DNA from: Flavobacteriales bacterium
GTDB lineage: Bacteria > Bacteroidota > Bacteroidia > Flavobacteriales_D > Crocinitomicaceae
Assembly (NCBI GenBank): GCA_947491305.1
Contig: CANLIL010000017.1
Location: 1-44,040, forward strand
Reading direction: 5' to 3'
DNA length: 44,040 nt
Made by a program: the position numbers and the translations under genes. Of this stretch, positions 1 to 6,971 are shown one piece after another. The notes under the pieces were generated by a model. It was not told where the DNA came from. It searched no databases and saw only the letters and a list, made by a program, of their open reading frames with translations. Every line of letters starts with the position of its first letter. The stretch's first letter is position 1.

Positions 1-32
1 GTTATCGGGAGGTTAGAGCGCAGAAAAAATAT

Positions 33-106
33 GGCGAGGTAGCTCAGTTGGTTAGAGCGCAGGATTCATAACCCTGAGGTCGAGAGTTCAAATCTCTCTC
101 TCGCTA
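33..106 (+). tRNA. tRNA-Met (anticodon CAT)
   Basis: A cloverleaf can be folded by eye. The 7-bp acceptor stem is 33-39 with 99-105 (two G-U pairs), the D stem is GCTC 42-45 with GAGC 55-58, the anticodon stem is 60-64/72-76 with loop 65-71 and anticodon CAT at 67-69, and the T arm is GAGAG 82-86 with CTCTC 94-98 around TTCAAAT. The innermost anticodon-stem pair is an A-C mismatch. The discriminator is A106 and CCA is not encoded. CAT could be elongator Met, initiator Met or lysidine-modified Ile2; the A-U-closed form without a C1-A72 mismatch argues against initiator, and Met elongator is the best guess. A terminator follows directly. Confidence 0.93.
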
Positions 107-135
107 CAAAGGAAAGCCCAGTTTAACGACTGGGC
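96..135 (+). repeat. Direct repeat copy 1 (tRNA 3' end plus terminator stem)
   Basis: These 40 bases are identical to 183-222, at an offset of 87. The unit contains the 3' strand of the T stem, the 3' acceptor strand, the spacer and the whole terminator hairpin. This copy belongs to the functional tRNA-Met. Confidence 0.95.
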
Positions 136-140
136 GTTTT
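116..140 (+). terminator. Rho-independent terminator of tRNA-Met
   Basis: A perfect 7-bp stem, GCCCAGT (116-122) with ACTGGGC (129-135), encloses the loop TTAACG and is followed by GTTTTT. It sits 10 bases past the tRNA end and is the first copy of a duplicated segment. Confidence 0.85.
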
Positions 141-164
141 TAATGGGTATAAGTCGAGTGTTCA

Positions 165-182
165 TTCCGATAACAATCGGAA
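165..182. repeat. Small palindrome inside the tRNA remnant
   Basis: TTCCGAT (165-171) and ATCGGAA (176-182) form a 7-bp inverted repeat around AACA. Its left arm and loop, CCGATAAC (167-174), are the exact reverse complement of bases 1-8. It interrupts the duplicated T-arm sequence. Confidence 0.7.
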
Positions 183-222
183 CTCTCTCGCTACAAAGGA
201 AAGCCCAGTTTAACGACTGGGC
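183..222 (+). repeat. Direct repeat copy 2 (tRNA tail remnant)
   Basis: This is a perfect 40-base copy of 96-135. Just upstream, 153-164 matches tRNA bases 79-90 at 11 of 12 positions, so the duplicated part starts before the T arm and was then altered by about 13 extra bases in the T-loop region (165-182, a hairpin). It has no 5' acceptor, D arm or anticodon arm, so it is not a functional tRNA. Confidence 0.9.
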
Positions 223-229
223 TTTTTTG
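203..229 (+). terminator. Second copy of the tRNA terminator
   Basis: The stem GCCCAGT/ACTGGGC (203-209 and 216-222) is followed by six T residues. It would terminate any read-through from the tRNA. On the other strand the same bases contain the last codons and the stop codon of the cry-DASH gene (stop at 210-212). Confidence 0.75.
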
Positions 230-1511
230 TTAACCACAATTCCCGATAAGCTCCGTTTTTATCGTAATCGTTAGCTTGCTTTACGCAATTAAATGCCCTC
301 GTTCCTCTTGGATCGTTTCCAACGCCTGCAAGATAGGCCCAATTCCCCCAATTGCTACACACATCGTAATCAACAAGTTGTTCTTCGAAGTAACGAGCGC
401 CAATGCGCCAATCCAACTTCAAGTCATGGCAAAAGTAACTGGCAACATTTTGGCGACCCCGATTACTCATAAAACCAGTTAATTTCAATTCAATCATATT
501 GGCATCAACAAAATCTTGACCTGTTGTACCATTGATCCATTTTTCAATTAACTCCAGATTTGAACCTGTTGTTAGCGGTTTGTCTTGAAAACCATTTTTT
601 AAGAAAAATGAAGTTTGGTATTTTTTAAACATGAAACGAAAATAATCGCGCCACAACAATTCAAAATACAACCAATAGGTCGATTCATTGGCTGTAAACA
701 TTTTTTCGTACAGTTTTAATTGGTCGTAAATATACCGTGGTGAAATACAACCTAATGCCAACCATGCAGAGAATTTTGAAGAATAATCTGGTCCAATTAA
801 TCCGTTTCTTGTTGTTTTGTAGCTGGCAATGGCATGACTTTCTTCAAAATAATGTTTCAAACGTTGAAGTGCTGCTGTTTCTCCTCCTTTGAACACCAAT
901 GCTGCTCGTTCATCTTGTATCACTTCTTGTGCATTCAATTGATGCAAAGAGGGCAATTTCGTTGAAGGTAAAGTCGGAGATTTTATAGAAACAGGCGCTT
1001 CAAATACAGCGCGAATTTGCGATTCTTTTTCAACTTTCTTTCGAAACGAAGTAAACATATCTGGAATGTCACGAATGGAAAAAGGTAAATCGGAGGCGTT
1101 GTAAAGCGTGCTTGTACTGTACGATTTTAATTCGCATTTGTTTTTCCATAGCGCATTTTCAACCAAGGTAGCTGTTGCTTTTTCTTCATAAGCGACTTCT
1201 TTTTTGGCATAAACCTGATGAACATTGTATGCTTGTGCCAATTTTGGCAATTCAATTTCTGGTTTCCCAAATACAATCAATAAATTCGATCCTTTTTTTT
1301 GTAAATTCTCTTGTAAATCCCTCACGGCTTCATGGATGAACTGCGTTCTAAAATCACCTGTTTTTCTGAATCCACCTGTTGTTTTTTGAAAATGTTGCTC
1401 ATCGAAACAATACACAGGAATAACTTGGTCATTTTGTGCAATGGCTTTTACAAGTGTTTCATTGTCGTGCAAACGTAAATCTGTTTTAAACCAAATAATT
1501 GCTGTTTTCAT
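210..1511 (-). CDS. DASH-family cryptochrome
   Basis: A 433-aa protein of the cryptochrome/photolyase superfamily: N-terminal Rossmann-like antenna domain (about 1-130, starting with WFKTDLRLHDN) and C-terminal helical FAD domain. DASH signatures are clear: YKTTRNGLIGPDYSSKFS (231-248), LLWRDYFRF (285-293), MSNRGRQNVAS (348-358) and SNWGNW (386-391), which keeps the FAD-proximal Asn and Trp. DASH proteins bind FAD and MTHF and repair cyclobutane dimers mainly in single-stranded DNA; this is family knowledge. The start ATG overlaps the upstream DUF2256 stop (ATGA), implying translational coupling. The last residues (PSR) and stop lie inside the duplicated tRNA terminator. It is the last gene of a four-gene cluster. 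Confidence 0.95.
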   Translation of the reverse strand: MKTAIIWFKTDLRLHDNETLVKAIAQNDQVIPVYCFDEQHFQKTTGGFRKTGDFRTQFIHEAVRDLQENLQKKGSNLLIVFGKPEIELPKLAQAYNVHQVYAKKEVAYEEKATATLVENALWKNKCELKSYSTSTLYNASDLPFSIRDIPDMFTSFRKKVEKESQIRAVFEAPVSIKSPTLPSTKLPSLHQLNAQEVIQDERAALVFKGGETAALQRLKHYFEESHAIASYKTTRNGLIGPDYSSKFSAWLALGCISPRYIYDQLKLYEKMFTANESTYWLYFELLWRDYFRFMFKKYQTSFFLKNGFQDKPLTTGSNLELIEKWINGTTGQDFVDANMIELKLTGFMSNRGRQNVASYFCHDLKLDWRIGARYFEEQLVDYDVCSNWGNWAYLAGVGNDPRGTRAFNCVKQANDYDKNGAYRELWLTKKPSR

Positions 1512-1630
1512 AACTCGTTAATGTGATTTAAATAATGTTCTGCTTTTTCCCACTTTTTGCGCCAACTGAAAGGTCGTTCACACACGATACAGATTTTACT
1601 AGGTAAATGTTGTTTTTTCACTCCTTTCAT
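1508..1630 (-). CDS. Truncated DUF2256 family protein
   Basis: A 40-aa open frame lies between the two photolyase-family genes, overlapping each by ATGA (ATG 1630-1628; stop TGA 1510-1508). The translation contains [20 protein letters not shown], the hallmark N-terminal half of DUF2256 (a small zinc-knuckle-like family commonly found beside cryptochrome genes). Family members continue from WEK into a second cysteine pair of the type WDEVKYCSxxC; here the sequence turns into [11 protein letters not shown] and ends, so only CxxC 14-17 remains. None of the three frames after WEK restores the missing half, so this looks like loss or replacement rather than a simple frameshift. Whether it still folds is unknown; conserved coupling suggests it is translated. 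Confidence 0.8.
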   Translation of the reverse strand: MKGVKKQHLPSKICIVCERPFSWRKKWEKAEHYLNHINEL

Positions 1631-3111
1631 ACTTTTTTTACTTTTGCTGGTCTAACATGTGTTTTAAGTATGCGAGCGCCTTCAACTTTTACAGAAGCTT
1701 GTTTGCGGTACTTCCATACAATTTCACTGGCATATTTTCTAGTTTCATCAATGTCAACTATAGGAAAGGGATAATCTTTTCCAATTTCACACCCATATAG
1801 TTGTTGATCCATCCACGTTAATTTCCAAGGTTCATGAATGAGGTGCGGTGGAATTTCAGTTAATTCAGGTAACCATTTTTTGATAAAAATTGCTTCCGAA
1901 TCATGGTCTTCCGAATTTTTGATTGGGTTGTAAATACGAATGGTATTAATTCCAGTAACTCCCGCTTGCATTTGCAATTGTGGGTAATGAATTCCTGGTT
2001 CATAGTCTAAAAATTGGCGGGCTAAAAAATGTAAATCGCGCCAATCTTGCCACAAGTTGAAGACAAAGAAGGAAACCACCATTGCACGCATGCGAAAATT
2101 AATATAACCTGTTTCTTTTAAACAACGCATGCACGCATCTACAATTGGAACGCCCGTTTGACCTGTTTGCCAAGCTTTAATGTATGCTTCGTTTCTGTTT
2201 TTTGGTAATTGATCGTAGGCACGGTTGACATTTTCAAATTCCATTCGACATTCGCTTTCAAACTTCTGAATAAAGTGACAATGCCAATGCAAACGAGAAA
2301 CGAAATTTGCCAATGCACGTTTGTTACTAGCTGTTTGATAGTGTTTTAACGTTTGTTGGTACACCATGCGCATGCTGATATTTCCGTATGCGATGTAAGG
2401 CGATAAACGACTGCATCCGGTTCTACTTAGCGCAGGTTTTGAAATGTGTTTGCTGTAATTGACCGATCGATTTGTAAGGAAACTGTTCAAATAACGCCAA
2501 GCCAATGATTCTCCTCCTTGTTGAAAATTTGGATTGCGTTCTTGAAGTTCAGCTGGTAAATCGGAACCTTTTAGAAGTTTGTAAATTGATTCTTCAAGAC
2601 GAACGAATTCCGTGTTTTGAACTGAAAACGAAACGGGATTGGAAGTCATTTTATGTTTCCACAAAGCATCCCAATTTTCACGCGATTTTAACTTGCGAAT
2701 CACACCATTGGTTTGACTTTCGCACCAATTAATCTGTTGGTTGCGGAAAAACTTCCCTACTGTAATATCGCGTTGAAACGTCAATTGATTGCCTGTTTCT
2801 TGGTGAGAAAAAACAGATTTTAGAGTAAAAAGTTGCGACAGTTGCTCGAATACAAACAATGCTTCTTGGTGAAAAACGTGAATTGTAGCTTGAATTTCAA
2901 GTTGGTGCAATTGATTTTGTAAATCTTGAATAGATTCGTAAACAAAGCGCCAATGACGCACATCAGAATCATCGTAATTTAGAATGCTTGGTTCAAAACA
3001 ATAGATCAATAAAATTGGCAATTTCTCTTGTTGCGCTGCCCACAATGCTTCATTGTCTTGCAAACGCAAATCTCGTTTAAACCAAACAATATTGATGGCA
3101 GTTTTAGTCAT
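1627..3111 (-). CDS. Divergent cryptochrome/photolyase family protein
   Basis: A 494-aa protein with the photolyase fold: antenna-type N domain ([17 protein letters not shown], 7-23) and an FAD domain with [13 protein letters not shown] (234-246), [17 protein letters not shown] (313-329), DWR (356-358) and IYNP (393-396). Compared from memory with E. coli photolyase, the segment for LIDGD..NNGGWQW reads [14 protein letters not shown] (369-382): the FAD-proximal Asn378 and Trp382 are not present, and no Trp is found in the Trp306 stretch (285-312). Trp359 appears as W357. It is therefore unlikely to use the classical Trp triad. The ATG overlaps the flavin reductase stop by 8 bases and its own stop overlaps the DUF2256 start. 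Confidence 0.9.
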   Translation of the reverse strand: MTKTAINIVWFKRDLRLQDNEALWAAQQEKLPILLIYCFEPSILNYDDSDVRHWRFVYESIQDLQNQLHQLEIQATIHVFHQEALFVFEQLSQLFTLKSVFSHQETGNQLTFQRDITVGKFFRNQQINWCESQTNGVIRKLKSRENWDALWKHKMTSNPVSFSVQNTEFVRLEESIYKLLKGSDLPAELQERNPNFQQGGESLAWRYLNSFLTNRSVNYSKHISKPALSRTGCSRLSPYIAYGNISMRMVYQQTLKHYQTASNKRALANFVSRLHWHCHFIQKFESECRMEFENVNRAYDQLPKNRNEAYIKAWQTGQTGVPIVDACMRCLKETGYINFRMRAMVVSFFVFNLWQDWRDLHFLARQFLDYEPGIHYPQLQMQAGVTGINTIRIYNPIKNSEDHDSEAIFIKKWLPELTEIPPHLIHEPWKLTWMDQQLYGCEIGKDYPFPIVDIDETRKYASEIVWKYRKQASVKVEGARILKTHVRPAKVKKV

Positions 3112-3751
3112 TCTTTAAAATCGAAGTAACTGATAAATTTGGTTTTGCGTAACTCAATCTATCCAATTGTTGGGTTGAATGATAACTGTCTAATCCAGAG
3201 CACGTGATGCAATCGCTGGCTGATAAATCAACAAATCCATCTTCTTTTAAAAATTTTTCGGGAATATGAATGTGCGTAATTTCACCAATAATCATCGTTG
3301 TATTGTTTAAGTGAATTTCAAGTTTATCTCGAAATTCAACACCTAATTGAATGGTGCTTTCCTTCACAAAAGGCGCTTGAAATGCTTCTTTGTATTCAGG
3401 TGTTAAGCCAACTTCTGTAAATTCAGAAATTCCAGCATCATAACGTGCTGAAGTTTGGTGCGCTTGTTTATAAAAAGATGAATTAATGTGATTTATGGTG
3501 TAAAATCCTGTTTCTAAAATATTTTTGTAGGTATCACGTTCAGGCGGACTCGGTCTAAAAATCAATCCAACCAGCGGAGGATGCGCGCCAATATGCACCA
3601 ATGAACTAAAGATTGCTAAATTTTCTGCTTGCTCATTTTTAGTCCCCACCAACACAACACTTTTAAAACCGCCAATACTGTTGATTAAATTGATTCTTTT
3701 TTGTTTTTCAAATGCCTCAATTCCATTGGCGTTAATAAAAAGTTTGTTCAT
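3104..3751 (-). CDS. Flavin reductase family protein
   Basis: An FMN-binding split-barrel protein of about 215 aa ([19 protein letters not shown] start). The frame stays open upstream to 3808, but the residues before this Met do not resemble the family, so 3751 is preferred. Recognisable features are [17 protein letters not shown] near the N-terminus, the segment around [16 protein letters not shown] and [10 protein letters not shown], typical of the flavin_reduct domain. Such proteins bind FMN and reduce flavins or act as partner oxidoreductases. Its stop overlaps the photolyase-like gene by 8 bases, so it is the promoter-proximal gene of a four-gene unit. A role in supplying reduced flavin to the two photolyase-family enzymes is plausible but is inference. 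Confidence 0.85.
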   Translation of the reverse strand: MNKLFINANGIEAFEKQKRINLINSIGGFKSVVLVGTKNEQAENLAIFSSLVHIGAHPPLVGLIFRPSPPERDTYKNILETGFYTINHINSSFYKQAHQTSARYDAGISEFTEVGLTPEYKEAFQAPFVKESTIQLGVEFRDKLEIHLNNTTMIIGEITHIHIPEKFLKEDGFVDLSASDCITCSGLDSYHSTQQLDRLSYAKPNLSVTSILKND

Positions 3752-3777
3752 AAAACTAAATTTTAATTCTTGGTTGA

Positions 3778-3796
3778 TTGTACACTTGTAAAACAA
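3778..3796. promoter_or_regulatory. Possible dyad/direct repeat upstream of the flavin reductase operon
   Basis: The sequence holds TTGTA twice, 8 bases apart, and the dyad TACA-CT-TGTA at 3781-3790, about 27-45 bases before the flavin reductase start. It contains TGTACA. No clear TAnnTTTG box is seen in 3752-3929. It might be an operator, but chance occurrence in AT-rich DNA is not excluded. Confidence 0.2.
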
Positions 3797-3929
3797 ACCT
3801 GAATGCAAATTGTTTTAGAATTTTACGAAAGAAAAAGTTATATTTAATGGTTTTATTCGCCTGATTTAATGGCTAAGACAAATGTTTAAAGATTAGGCAC
3901 AAATATTTTTGGAACTCGAATCCAACCAT

Positions 3930-4679
3930 TCAATCCCATTTCTTCAACTCACCACCATCTTCTCCAATTTCTAAGTACGTGAAATATTGAATCCAATCGC
4001 CGAGGTTGATGTAGCGCGCTTGATCGTTTAAGGGAAGATTTAATGGCAAATGGCGGTGACCAAATACAAAATAATCGAAGTGTTCTTTTTTGAGTTGTTC
4101 TTGGCAATAAATGAACAACCATTCGTTTTCGTTGCCTAAGAATTTTTCGTCTTCATTTCCTGTGGCTGCGCGGCTTTTTCTCGAAGAATAATTAGCCAGC
4201 CAAAAACCAAAGTTAGGGTGGAGTCGGGCAAAACACCATTGACAAAATTTATTATCAAATACTTTTTTTAAGAATTTGTAGCCTTTGTCTCCTGGACCTA
4301 AACCATCGCCGTGACCAATGTAGATTTTTTTTCCAAAAAATTCGCGAACGATCGGAGCTCTGTGCAATTGAACACCCAATTCTTTCGGAATGTAATCGAA
4401 AATCCACATGTCGTGGTTACCTGTAAAAACATGAACCGGAATTCCTTTGTCTGTTAATTCTGCTATTTTTCCTTGCAAGCGCACAAATCCTTTTGGAATA
4501 GCATGTTTGTATTCAAACCAAAAATCAAAAATATCGCCCACTAAAAAAATTTCAAGCGCTGTTGCTTCAATGTGATTGAGCCAGGCAACAATTTTCTTCT
4601 CACGATCCAAACTCTTTTCATACGTTGGAACACCTAGGTGAAAATCGGATGCGAAATATATTTTTTTAGTGTCGTTCAA
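3930..4679 (-). CDS. lpxH: UDP-2,3-diacylglucosamine diphosphatase
   Basis: A 249-aa calcineurin-like phosphoesterase. Metal-ligand motifs appear in order: SDFHLG (11-16), GDIFDFW (48-54), TGNHD (86-90), GHGDG (122-126) and a late GHRH, matching LpxH, which hydrolyses UDP-2,3-diacylglucosamine to lipid X at the inner membrane in lipid A synthesis. The length fits the family. It is the last gene of the minus-strand cluster that begins with lpxK, so two lipid A genes bracket it. The gap to the upstream TlpA-like gene is 9 bases. Confidence 0.92.
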   Translation of the reverse strand: MNDTKKIYFASDFHLGVPTYEKSLDREKKIVAWLNHIEATALEIFLVGDIFDFWFEYKHAIPKGFVRLQGKIAELTDKGIPVHVFTGNHDMWIFDYIPKELGVQLHRAPIVREFFGKKIYIGHGDGLGPGDKGYKFLKKVFDNKFCQWCFARLHPNFGFWLANYSSRKSRAATGNEDEKFLGNENEWLFIYCQEQLKKEHFDYFVFGHRHLPLNLPLNDQARYINLGDWIQYFTYLEIGEDGGELKKWD

Positions 4680-4688
4680 AGTCCTTTA

Positions 4689-5801
4689 TTAATGGCCAAA
4701 TTGGCGTTTTAATTCTTGTTCTAACGCTTCTCCACGTAAATTGGTTTGAATAATTTTCCCTTCTTTGTCTAACAACGCAGTGAATGGAATTCCTTTTACT
4801 TGGTACAATTGTCCGACTTTACTTTGCCATTGTTTTAAATCACTCACATGATTGGGCCAAGTTAAATTGTCTTTTTGAATGGCAGCTTCCCACGCATTTT
4901 TGTCTTTGTCCAACGAAACACTCATCACTGTAAAACCATCATTTTTGTATTTTTCATACAAACGAACAACGTTCGGATTTTCTTTGCGGCAAGGTCCACA
5001 CCACGAAGCCCAAAAATCCAACAATACAATTTTACCGCGTAAATCAGATAATTTCATGGTTGTTTTACCGTCTAGTTTCAATTCTTCAAAGTCTGGAGCA
5101 ACTTTACCTGGCGCTATTAAATTTGCAGCTTCTTTTTGAGCTTTTAGTTGTGTTAGTTGACGCATTAATTCTTTTACAGAATTTGATTCAGGAAAACTAA
5201 CATTTAGCTGACTAACAATCGATTCAAACGATGCGAAATCATTTTCTTTATCAATAACACTGATAATGGGCATCAAAGCTGCAGAGTTTTGATTTTGACT
5301 CGCAAATGCTTGTAAATCACGTTGAAAATTAGAATATGCTCCTTGCATTGAATTGTTGATTTCTTCTTGTTTTTCTGGTGTTGCTTGCATGATTCGAACA
5401 GCTGAATCTCTTTTAGCATTCCAAACAGATAATACTTTGATGAAATTATTCATGTTTGCTGTTTCATCCGAACCTACAATGTTTGAAAATTCAGCAATTT
5501 TTGACGCATCACCGTATACTTTGATGTTTGAATTGTTACGTAAAATCAAGTTTACATGGTTCGTGCCAACTTTTAAAACATAGTAATCAGCTGCAGGTAA
5601 ATTCGCATTTATTTCAAAAACACCTTTTTTACTCAACTTTGCTTTGGCAAAATCGACATAATGTGTACCATAAAATTGTGCAATACTAACGGAATCAGCG
5701 TTCACATTGAAAAGTTCTCCCGAAACAGAAACTTTTATTGGTGCTTGCGCAAAAAGTGCAGTCGAAATAATAAGTTGAATGAATAAGCTAAAACTACGCA
5801 T
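4689..5801 (-). CDS. TlpA-type thioredoxin-fold protein with DUF4369-like N domain (copy 1)
   Basis: A 370-aa exported protein: signal peptide about 1-19 (ending ALFAQA), a beta-rich DUF4369-like N domain (about 20-110), a helical linker and a C-terminal thioredoxin/TlpA domain (about 230-370) with WASWCGPC, cysteines 268 and 271. Such proteins are periplasmic thiol-disulfide reductases. It has no lipobox, unlike its neighbour. The thioredoxin domain is very similar to that of the adjacent upstream gene (for example ENPNVVR and WPNHVSDLK in both), so the pair arose by tandem duplication. The gap to the upstream copy is 3 bases, so they are co-transcribed. The substrate is unknown. Confidence 0.88.
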   Translation of the reverse strand: MRSFSLFIQLIISTALFAQAPIKVSVSGELFNVNADSVSIAQFYGTHYVDFAKAKLSKKGVFEINANLPAADYYVLKVGTNHVNLILRNNSNIKVYGDASKIAEFSNIVGSDETANMNNFIKVLSVWNAKRDSAVRIMQATPEKQEEINNSMQGAYSNFQRDLQAFASQNQNSAALMPIISVIDKENDFASFESIVSQLNVSFPESNSVKELMRQLTQLKAQKEAANLIAPGKVAPDFEELKLDGKTTMKLSDLRGKIVLLDFWASWCGPCRKENPNVVRLYEKYKNDGFTVMSVSLDKDKNAWEAAIQKDNLTWPNHVSDLKQWQSKVGQLYQVKGIPFTALLDKEGKIIQTNLRGEALEQELKRQFGH

Positions 5802-5804
5802 AAT

Positions 5805-6971
5805 TTAATTTTTTAAAAGTTCTTCTAATTTTTGTTCCAATGCTTCACCTCTTAATCCAGTGGCAATAATTTTCCCATCTTTTCCAATTAAAACTGTGTG
5901 TGGAATGCCATCAAATTGATAGGTTTGCACCAACGGTGTTTTCCAACCTTTTAGATCACTTACGTGGTTAGGCCATACCAATCCATCCATTACAATGGCT
6001 TGTTTCCATGCTGTTTGATCTTCATCTAAAGAAACAGAATAAACCGTAAAACCTTTGTTCTTATATTTCTTATACATACGAACGACATTCGGGTTTTCTC
6101 CGCGACACGGTCTGCACCATGAAGCCCAAAAATCAAGCAATACAATCGATCCTCGCAACGAAGAAAGTTTAATTATTTTTCCTGAAGGAGAAGGTAATGC
6201 AATTTCTGGTGCTAAAATAGCGGAAGCAACTCCTGTTGAATTTTTAAATTCATTGTAAGCATTATTGATTTGAAAAACTTGATTTTCCAATGTTTGAACA
6301 ATCGGATTGTTTTGAAATCTTTTATTCAATGCAAGCGAAACTTCGTGTAAAACCGAAATATTTTCAGGATCCCAATTGTCAAAACCCATTGCAGGAGTAG
6401 CAGAAGTGGATAAAATAATATTAAATGAATTACCTGGATTTTTCTTCATTTCTGCAATTGAAAAATCATCTAAAGGCTTTTTTATTGATTGAAAAATAGC
6501 TGCAATTTCACTATCGCTCATATCTGAAGATGCTGCTTGCATTTCGCGTTGGTCAGAAGCAAATTGCAACATGATTGGCATATATGCATTCAAAGTTTTT
6601 GTCCAAGAAGCTCCTGATGCATTTGGTTTTTCTAAAAAATCTTGAAAAGAAGTTGTAAGTGTAATGTGTTCTTTTGGAGCAATGGTAAAGGGAATAATTT
6701 TGTCTGGAGATTCTCCCAAACGCAATTGATAAATTCCAAATCCAGGAATATTCCCTTTCATTAAAAATTTTCCACCACCTTGAATGATTGTTTTTGCTAC
6801 TTCAATAGTTCCTTTTTGACTGAATGCTTCCAAGTACAACGTTGCTTGATCCGCTTGTGAAATTGTTCCACTAATGGTGAAATTGTCTTCTAGTTGCGCT
6901 TCAGGTGTTGTTTTCGATTGACAAGCTGTCAAAACGACCAATAGAAAAAAGAAATAGCTTAACTTTTTCAT
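5805..6971 (-). CDS. TlpA-type thioredoxin-fold lipoprotein with DUF4369-like N domain (copy 2)
   Basis: A 388-aa lipoprotein: signal peptide with lipobox LTAC (Cys17), a DUF4369-like N domain (about 30-115), a helical middle and a TlpA/thioredoxin domain (about 250-388). The active site is WASWCRPC with cysteines 286 and 289; the CRPC dipeptide differs from CGPC in the neighbouring copy and may alter redox potential (inference). It probably acts at a periplasm-facing membrane as a thiol-disulfide oxidoreductase. The start overlaps the gatB stop (ATGA), and copy 1 begins 3 bases after its stop. Confidence 0.88.
   Translation of the reverse strand: MKKLSYFFFLLVVLTACQSKTTPEAQLEDNFTISGTISQADQATLYLEAFSQKGTIEVAKTIIQGGGKFLMKGNIPGFGIYQLRLGESPDKIIPFTIAPKEHITLTTSFQDFLEKPNASGASWTKTLNAYMPIMLQFASDQREMQAASSDMSDSEIAAIFQSIKKPLDDFSIAEMKKNPGNSFNIILSTSATPAMGFDNWDPENISVLHEVSLALNKRFQNNPIVQTLENQVFQINNAYNEFKNSTGVASAILAPEIALPSPSGKIIKLSSLRGSIVLLDFWASWCRPCRGENPNVVRMYKKYKNKGFTVYSVSLDEDQTAWKQAIVMDGLVWPNHVSDLKGWKTPLVQTYQFDGIPHTVLIGKDGKIIATGLRGEALEQKLEELLKN

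Noticed and set aside
1-32. tRNA-like stretch GGTTAGAGCGCAG before the tRNA gene
   Set aside because: Only 13 bases match; no acceptor, anticodon or T arm can be folded, so it is not called as a second tRNA, though it is mentioned as part of the rearranged locus.
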